A DNA stretch of 64,000 nucleotides from Phoronis australis. Taxonomy: Eukaryota; Phoronida; Phoronidae. A program made the translations under genes and the position numbers. The stretch lies in assembly GCA_002633005.1 (NCBI GenBank), contig NMRA01000050.1, forward strand, positions 1,132,954 through 1,196,953. The letters run 5' to 3'. This document shows positions 56,091-64,000 of this stretch, one piece after another; the stretch's first letter is position 1; each line of letters begins with the position of its first letter. The notes beneath the pieces are model-generated. The model made no database searches, had not been told where the DNA came from, and saw nothing but the letters and a program-made list of their open reading frames with translations.

Positions 56091-59000
56091 ACAAGTTGTC
56101 CTATTTTGGTCGATAGCCTGTCACTTGCAGAGACTTCTGATATTGAGAACCAGTTTGCTGTCTGTTATTCAGTGGCGGAAATTGGTTCTCAAAATCCAGG
56201 ACCCGTGTATTGGGCTATTATCCGATTTTGAATAGTTTTCGGGTTTGAAGACAGTGATAAAAAGAAGTCAAAAACAATATTTAGGAATTCTTGTGACTTT
56301 TGATCAATTCAGTTAATCAGAGTTCTAACTTTTGAAAAGATACAGTTCGTGAAAACTATTACTCAGTATCAGTACACATCAACTCGGATTTCTCGGACGT
56401 CATACTACATGTATTAGTGAAAGCAGACCCGTACAGTCTTGAGACTCGTCCATTGGATATCCAGGGAAAGATAGATATTTCAAACCTCTAGCGACACACA
56501 GTTATTTTATATTTTAATTTATTTTCTATTCTTATTCATATGTGCCCAATGTCCCATCCGGGCAAAAAGTGCCCGATCTTCACTTAAAATGTTCTGGTCC
56601 ATATCACTTAATACTCGAAAGTAATAACAATTGGGACGTTTATAAACAATAACTACGCTTACATATTTGACGTTCGCGCAAAAAATTGCAGTTCACCAGG
56701 GCTATTAAAAAACTTTCTGAAAGAGATTAAATTAATTTTTCGGTATGAGTTTTACGGTTTAGCGGCTCTAATAGTATTTTCAGCTTTATTTATTTTCTTA
56801 CGTCGGTGTAAGTCAATTTCTTTCTGAATTCTGACTACCCCAAGTTTCAGCTTTTTGGCTTCTCCACAAAAGTTCCATGCTTGTTTTTTTCGTTGTTGTT
56901 TTATTTTGATAGCCACCCTGTGCCACACAAGAATGCGTATGTTGCTTGAGTTGTGAAATAAATGAAGTGGAGGCGAACAAATCTAAGATAAGAAGTTTCT
57001 TCTTAATGAATTCAAAATTGTGATTTGAATTGAATCACCCCTAATGTATACACCCTCTTCGGTTTGCCTATTGTTTTGTATGACGTCATTTTGAAATTTG
57101 ATAAGCTGCTATGATTGAGGTCCAAAATAATAAAAATTCAACACGTTTGTCTTGCTTCTACACAATGTGTTCCAGAACGCGAGGCCAGGTGATTTATTTT
57201 CACCCACCGGACCGTCATTCCGAAAGGTAAAGTCCAGGTGCCGGTTTTATCAATGATTAGAAGTCCGGTTGTCTAGGGCTCGAGCAAATGAAATTGGCAC
57301 GATGTAAATTTAGTTGTGGTGTGATGCCTTGTTCTTCAAGTCAAGCTTATGACTACACATTGTGTGTTCGAAAGAGACTGGTGCTGAAGAATACCAAAGT
57401 CGATATTGCAAGTGATTATAGAACTTTGTGTCATTCCGAACAAGATTCCCGAGCCACGTCAATTCTAATTATTAGAGTTGTGAGTTTTCTTAAAGATGTT
57501 ATGTCTCATTAAGTTGTGAATATGCAAATGAAGTATTAGTTTACAAAAAAATCTCGGGTTTACCGGTGCACCGGAATCCAACCCAGAACTATAGGTGTAG
57601 TTACCATTACAATCTTGCAACAATCTCATTTTGCGTGACTATCTTAATGTAAATTAGCATGGTACTATGTCATCGTTACCCTAATAAAAAGGCTTAGTTT
57701 TTATTATTTGTTCATTTCACAATCAAATGACGACTGCATAGTATTTCGAATTACTAGGATTTTCATATGATCACAATTGTTTTAAAGTGTATCAGGTGTT
57801 GTGTTGTGTTTTCTTTAAAACCTCGCTTTATTTACAAATTGTTTCTTTTCCTGATTATACTTGTACAGTACACACAGTTCTCCAGGAAGACACAAGGTGG
57901 CGCTTGCTGCAAATTTAAATATTCATGGTTTTAATGAGAAACACCATCTTTAATCTTTCATGTTTACTTAAATACGTATACTACATTAAACTTTTACTTT
58001 GAAAATAAACATTGCGTTATAGCCAACATACAAGTTCTGTTGGTGTATGTTAATGATCCATTCCTCGCAAATACACTTCGACCCTGGAATCAGTTTGCTG
58101 CAAAGTCCCTCACAAAGCAAATCTCCATTGAACACCTCAGTATGAAGTTCACCTTCACGCATACATTTCAGTCTTGTTGCACAAGACTTACTGTACCTCA
58201 ATTACATACAGGTCAAAGAAGGACACACACCCTTCTCCGAAGACTGTCACTGGCGAAGTGCCCGACACATACTGTCACGCCTGCATGGCCCAAGTAACTA
58301 AGGCTATACATGTACAGCGCACTGAGACGCAACAAAGACATTTTGCATAAGAATAAATGAACAATAGCAACCAAATAAGCATAACAATAAACGAAGTACA
58401 GATACTAACGTTCTGTCATATAGTGTTGTATTTTTAGTTTTGCATGTTTATAATGCGAAATAAATGCACTATTACTCTGCATGCTTAAGTGACAACGTGT
58501 TACACAATATTTTTTTACCAACATCACGATTTCAATTAAGATTTACATTGTTTCATAATATTTCATAAACGTCTTAGAAATATCTATCACCCTCGTTTCT
58601 GCCATGGCTGGCCTCTGTTTGCGTTTTAGTAGAAAAGTTTTTAAATCCTAACCAAAGTCGAACATTGCATTTCATTCATGTCTTATTCTGTGGTTTTTAT
58701 TATCTGTGACAGTATCATTTTTCTGGAAGTTTCTATATTAAGCCCGTTAATGCGAACCGTGTTTAGTGGATTTTTTCCGAAATTTGGGAATTTTCCGGTT
58801 CGTTTAGCCGAATAAATAGTTCGCGGAAAATTCTGGAAAATATTCGGAAAATTCACAAAACGCATGAACATGTATGTTGTCTTGCCCTATGGCACTAATT
58901 GACTGCTTGTTTATGTCTGCAGCTGCACATTCACATATGCCATGACAAACGCGTTTTAACAAGCCTGTGTTTCGAGCGTCGCATTATTTTGCTGTCGTGG

Positions 59001-59786
59001 TAGAATATCGAAATTTAATAACTTGATCACAAGATTTATATATTTATAAATTTAATCACAAGTTAAAAATCCTGTGATGACGTCATCCTACTTTCCCTCG
59101 TGACGATTCTTTCCTGGCACTGTGCAGGCCAAATTGTCACAATGTCCCATATCAACATCAAAACTGTGACAATTTTCGTCTGCGCAGTAAAAACGTGTTT
59201 AAAATGTCACAGCAGCAATTTTTGCGAGTGACAGTTTGAACCAAATGGTGAAAATCTGCAAGGTGTGCCGGGCATTTTCTAACTGTATAGAGGACGTTCT
59301 GGCTAACAGTGCGTGATTTCCTACTTAAGCATTATTTTGTTGAAAACTGATATGTACCCGATGTTGTACAGGTAGTGGTTCACACGTGCAGATGAGTGGT
59401 GACGATATTCAAGCATGTGCACACCGTTAAAACCGGGTTGAAGAGCATTTTCGTATTTCAATACCGGGGGCGCGCCCCTTACAACACATCGCATCAACTC
59501 TTGTACACAACACTTTCATGAAGGAACCAGAATTCACCCCCGTTGGTAGTTTCACTTTCAGGAAAAAATAGTGCATGTATTTGAATTATTGTTACATTGG
59601 TTTCTCAGACATTTGTGACACATTGAGCTGTCTAGCTAGGATGCACCGACACCACCCTATTTTCCAGCTTACAAAGCAAAGTGACCAAATTAGTCTTTTT
59701 ACATTAAAGGAAACTAAGAAACAGTCATAGTTTGTGGTGCATTTGTGCGCATGCGCAGTTCAACGCTATATTTTCATATATAACAG

Positions 59787-59940
59787 CCTCCCGTTCAGTA
59801 ACGCTAGGACCTCGCTAAAAGGCAAGACTTCGCGAGATTACGTGAGATATTGCCGTGCATTTTGAATGAGAACACGTGACTTTGACTAGCTTTTAGCTAG
59901 GTCCTAGCGTAGGTCCTAGCGTCTACTGAACGCACGCCAG
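59787..59940 (+). mobile_element. CTAGGACC MITE, copy 6 (reference, 154 bp)
   Basis: Left CCTCCCGTTCAGTAACGC, then TAGGACC; right GGTCCTAGCGTCTACTGAA, then CGCACGCC. The two ends are imperfect inverted repeats and the right end carries a second GGTCCTAGCG. No reading frame. The interior contains CGCGAGATTACG and ACACGTGACTTTGAC blocks shared by all copies. Confidence 0.85.
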
Positions 59941-60830
59941 GTCTGTGACTTACATGAAGTGGAGCTGAATCAAACTGCATTGACACACAGATGTCTTTAA
60001 AATAAAACCAGTACAGCTTTCGTTCTAAGCCAGTAATCGATTTTTTAAACATGATCATCGTAAAGCATATACCCGAACCATCTGAAGTTGGTGGTTGCTT
60101 TACGAATCGGTCGTTGAAGATATTTATATTAATGTTTTTAGAATTTTAAAATTGCAATCCAGTTATAATTAGACATCAAAACAGATCACTAGATTTGGTT
60201 GGCGCCTGCCGAAAAAAAAAGCTAAAGTCATCTTTTAAATCTCAGATCATAGAAACCACTGTACATGTAGAAGTATTCCAATTTTCATTTTCAAGCTGCA
60301 TGATGCGATTAATGAATTTTCCACATTTCCCCCCTCGTGCTTCTCATTTGCGGTGAATCTTTGTTTAATTATGGCTTGTTTTCCTTGGTTCGAGACTATA
60401 GCATCATGGTCCTACACGTGCTATTCCGGTCACATGAGACATGGTTCACAACACCAAGGTCGTTCGTTTATGTTTATATTTTCAGTTTGCACAATTGTAT
60501 ACGTTTATTTAAACTTCTGTTTAAACTTGTCCAGTTACTTCAATTTGCTTCGTAATTTGCAGTCAGTCTGTGACACAAGTCTGAGTCGAGCAATGATGAT
60601 TAGGAAAATAAGCCTGTCGAAAGTTAAAAATCCTACATGTTTCCGAATATGGCGTGCAGCTCAGAGGTTGATTTTTTTCTTTTAACGCATTGCTAAAATG
60701 AAAAGTTGTAATCTCCAGTTAACATTAAATCATAATCTTAGTGATGTTTGTGGTACATGTATATTATTGTACGCGAAACATTGTTGAAACACGTAAGCGC
60801 AAGCGTAAGAATGGGAAGCCCAGTTCTTGA

Positions 60831-62864
60831 AGGAGCATGCCACCCAAAAACAACCTAATTTGTATTAATTTAGATCGAGTAGTTCTACTCCATAACGGCA
60901 CATACGGTTGCGTTACCTGACACCTGACGGCAGACGGAGGTGTTGACATTATCCAATGACGTCATCGGTTTCACATGCAGTCTGTTCAGCAGTTCACAAC
61001 ACGGGTTACTGGTGTCAGCTTATCGCTTGAAGTCATCGTTTAACACCAATAAATCATCAAACTTCGATGTAAAACCCTTAAAAATACACCTAGTTCTGAT
61101 AAAAACGTGTTGTTTTATTTCGCTCTTACGGATTTATTGGTATTTGGACACACCGTAGCCTACAAAGTTCGGCAGGCCAATAAGGTCCGTAGCAGGAGTT
61201 TGGGGTCAGTTCGGAGATAATTTCGAAGTATTTTCCGTGAGATAAAGACATGAGAACCTAGATCTGTGTTGTTTAAACTTGTGATTTTTTGAGTTCTAAA
61301 CACAAAACGCAAAATTTGTATTAATTTAGATCGAGTAGTTCTACTCCATAACGGCACGTACGGTTGCGTTACCTGACACCTGACGGCAGACGGAGGTGTT
61401 GACATTATCCAATGACGTCATCGGTTTCACACGCAGTCTGTTCAGCAGTTCACATCACGGGTTACTGGTGTCAGCTTATAGCTTGAATTCATCGTTTAAC
61501 ACCAATAAATCATCAAAGTTCGATGAGAAACCCTTAAAAATACTTATAAAAACGTGTTGTTTTATTTCGCTGTTACGGATTTATTGATATTTGGACACAC
61601 CGTAGCATCCAAAGTTCGGCAGGCCACTATAAGGTCCGTAGCAGGAGTTTGGGGTCTGTTCAGAGATAAATTCGAAGTATTTTTCGTGAGATACAGACAG
61701 GAGAACCCAGATCCGTGTTGTTTAGACTTGTGATTTTTTTAGTTCTGAACACACAAAACGATTGTTATCATGGCCAGTGGCTCGGAAAATGATCAGATAT
61801 CACGAACATAAATCAGCCAAAGTTGGAAACTAAACTTCCAGTCAAGAAAATACTATACTAGTGAGCCAAAGTAATGTGCACGTGATAATGTTGGTAAATT
61901 AGCCACGAAACTGCAAATCTACTTACTCGTCGGGAGCCGCAAATTTAGGTTCTGCTTTGGCCACAGCATCGTCAGGGCAGAAGTTGTACATTGACAATCA
62001 TTTGATTAATGTAAATGTAAATAAATATTCCCCTAACACCAGGCCGTGGGATGGAAATCGAGTTGTTGCCAGCAAACACTAAATTAGCATGAGCTCACAC
62101 GGCCTCGGTGTCCCGTCAATTAGTTTTATTGCACCTAAAGCCGGTAACGCAGTGATTCATTCATTGCCGGCTTCTCAAAATCATTTGCACTCACGAACAC
62201 TCCAAAGGCATTACAAATTGCATCTAATGAAGCAGACTTTGTTTCAGTTTTATATAAGTATTGTTTAGGGTGTGAATAATTCATTTTGAAACAGAACGCT
62301 CTGCAATAAACATCAACATGCAACTCGCTATCCCGGCTTAGACGAGAGCTCATCAGTCGATCCCTACGAAGACTTCGCAGGTGAATCGTTTCACAGGCTA
62401 TCAATTCGAACAGGAATACAGAGAGGAAGAAATACCAGAGAGGCGCCGTGAACAGGATTGGATAGTTCTTAGGTAAGCCGGCATTCGTCAGGCACTGTCG
62501 ATGACTGCAGGCCACAGACGCGGAGATGTTTCACGGCCGCATACTTGCTATTTACAGCGTACTTTTCATTCTTCACTACCACGAGCCACTTCCTAAGCAT
62601 TTCGGACTCTCTTGGAAGTCGAAAAAAACGATATACCCGCTTTCCTCGCAGCTGCATAGTTCGGACAAGCGGGAACGATGCACCGCAACATAGCGGCATT
62701 CACTCTGCAGATGAACCACTGACGTCGCTAGCGTCGTTTCTCACCTTCCTCACAGGTTAACGCGACACCTCTTGGCAAGGTAAGGTCTTCCGTATGCGAG
62801 GCGATGTGGATACAGACCAATTAAGACGGCAAAAAAGACTTATTAAATCGGGTGGCATTCTCCT
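60831..62864 (-). mobile_element. piggyBac-like element, copy 3, inverted with internal duplication
   Basis: It starts AGGAGCATGCCACCC and ends GGGTGGCATTCTCCT, reverse relative to copies 1 and 2. The flanks read TTGA and TTCA, each one change from TTAA, as expected for an old insertion. The right-end portion is present twice in tandem (about 60857-61312 and 61313-61765), explaining its 2034-bp length. Its THAP-like frame (62469-62699, minus) is the best preserved of the three. Confidence 0.72.
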
Positions 62865-64000
62865 TTCAGTTTTGAGCATGTGCAAAAGACATGATAGTAA
62901 ACACGTCACGGATAACGCATTACCTCACCATCGTCAAAGATTTTAAAGTATCTTTGCCATCGTCTTAATGGCCGGCAGTTATGGGATCTGTTACGTAAGG
63001 TTAGTTTGGCGAGTTCTAGCAATGATTCACACGCTGGCATTGCTTTACAAGTGAGGTCCTTGCCTTAAGCTCACTCAGTTATTGATGATGGGTAAGTCGT
63101 ACCCAAATAAGTTCGTGTGTCCATTTTCATTGTCGGGCCGAGCTCATTTTTATGCCAGTGAAATGCTCCGAATCGTACATATATTTTACAATCTGTGGAG
63201 AAAGGGGAACGTTAACCTTGGGGGACGGACAGGGGACCCGGACAATTTTTCAAATATTTTGAGACCGTTATCAATAGTCTCAAACTTTGGGTTAAAAGCA
63301 TATTTAAGTAATTTCCAGATGTCTTTTGCATTTTTTTCGTTAAAAATTGTAAGTAATAAATGTAACTTATACCATATTTATTATGTTATTTGATTTTTAT
63401 CGGTAAAAGTCTTGCAACTTGTTTGTGGGCGAATTTCAACATAATCCATACTCTCAACAGGTTGATATCACAGTGAATATTTATTTAATTTCACATTATT
63501 CAATAATTTCTCCAAAAATATTTTCAAAAATAACAAGCACAAATATTTTTTCAACTTTTGAGGACCATTGTTGTTTAATTTGTTGTGACATGTACCTAAC
63601 CTCGTGGAAGAACAGGTGATTGACGAATTGGGAAAAAAAACTAGCCGACAGCTGGCGCGATATTCCATGGCGCCAAAAGCCGACTTAAAAGATGGCACAA
63701 CAACTGTAGCAGCATAATTAAACGTAGAACGCCAATCCGTCATAAGGTGTCTAAAATTCTCATACAGTAAAACAACATATCACTTCCAGTATTTAACATG
63801 CGATGATTTATTTTTCACCAAACAATGTTTGACAGAAAGTGCAGGAGTGTTTGAAATTCGGTCCCCTGGTGTCCTGTCCGAGCTCCGGTGTCCCCGTTTT
63901 AAAAGTTGGGTTCGTGTTTTTCCAACTGGTTAGCTGTTCTGAAGGTGCGGAAGTCTGTTTTCGACTACGGATATCTGTTTTCATGGACGGGGTTCCTGTT
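62865..64000. other. No gene recognised at the right edge
   Basis: AT-rich sequence with short frames. From about 63840 a degenerate CTGTTTTCGACTACGG-style minisatellite begins and runs off the edge. Confidence 0.5.

Larger units (their letters stand above)
51380..59786. other. Gene-poor stretch
   Basis: No convincing exon on either strand. It holds two decayed MITE copies (52231-52352, 55240-55360), a dispersed repeat (55470-56090) and a short ATGT microsatellite. The first exon of the carbonic anhydrase could lie here on the minus strand but was not recognised. Confidence 0.45.

Noticed and set aside
57288-57512. 74-codon plus-strand frame with a few Cys
   Set aside because: No homology recognised and no supporting signals.

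Overview
This window is nuclear DNA of an animal, most likely a marine invertebrate. The genes are split by GT-AG introns of 0.3-3 kb, most of the sequence is intronic or intergenic, and there are many transposon remnants and ACATGTAC-type simple repeats. The protein families (PAN/apple domain, CTHRC1-like C-terminal domain, membrane-type alpha-carbonic anhydrase) fit an anthozoan cnidarian, hemichordate or cephalochordate. I cannot resolve the phylum from sequence alone. There are no prokaryotic features, CRISPR arrays or rRNA genes.

Three genes can be assembled exon by exon with matching intron phases. Gene A (+, about 8.0-15.8 kb) and gene B (+, 22.4-35.5 kb) are head-to-tail tandem paralogs. 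They encode proteins built from repeated copies of a domain resembling the C-terminal globular domain of collagen triple helix repeat-containing protein 1 (CTHRC1), without a collagen stretch. Each module is three exons: a short Cys/NIQQ exon, an 'LRV...W.F..N...C..PG.I' exon and a 'DG.C...' exon. Gene B looks complete: signal peptide plus a PAN/apple-like domain in exon 1, then three modules, 546 codons in 10 exons. Gene A shows the last seven exons (two whole modules and the end of a third); its 5' exons were not found. A broken piece of a third terminal exon lies between the two genes.

On the minus strand (40.4-48.3 kb) is an alpha-class carbonic anhydrase with zinc ligands and active-site residues intact and a C-terminal hydrophobic tail suggesting a GPI anchor. 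Five exons join in phase; the signal-peptide exon was not found. The 3' end of its second recognised exon, with the splice donor, is part of a 63-bp tandem repeat.

The rest is repeats. Two 1648-bp elements (498-2145, 49328-50975) and a third inverted, longer copy (60831-62864) have piggyBac-like ends and TTAA flanks, with a THAP-like remnant inside. A roughly 150-bp MITE family occurs about six times. Other items are a 292-bp MITE with GAATT target duplications, LINE and Penelope-like remnants, a tRNA-derived SINE-like piece, a roughly 400-bp-period repeat rich in CTAGTGGC, inverted minisatellite pairs and several microsatellites. From 51.4 to 64 kb I see repeats and no convincing gene.

Functionally, genes A and B should be secreted, disulphide-rich extracellular proteins, and the carbonic anhydrase a cell-surface enzyme. 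A shared role, for example in matrix or mineral formation, is only inferred from proximity.
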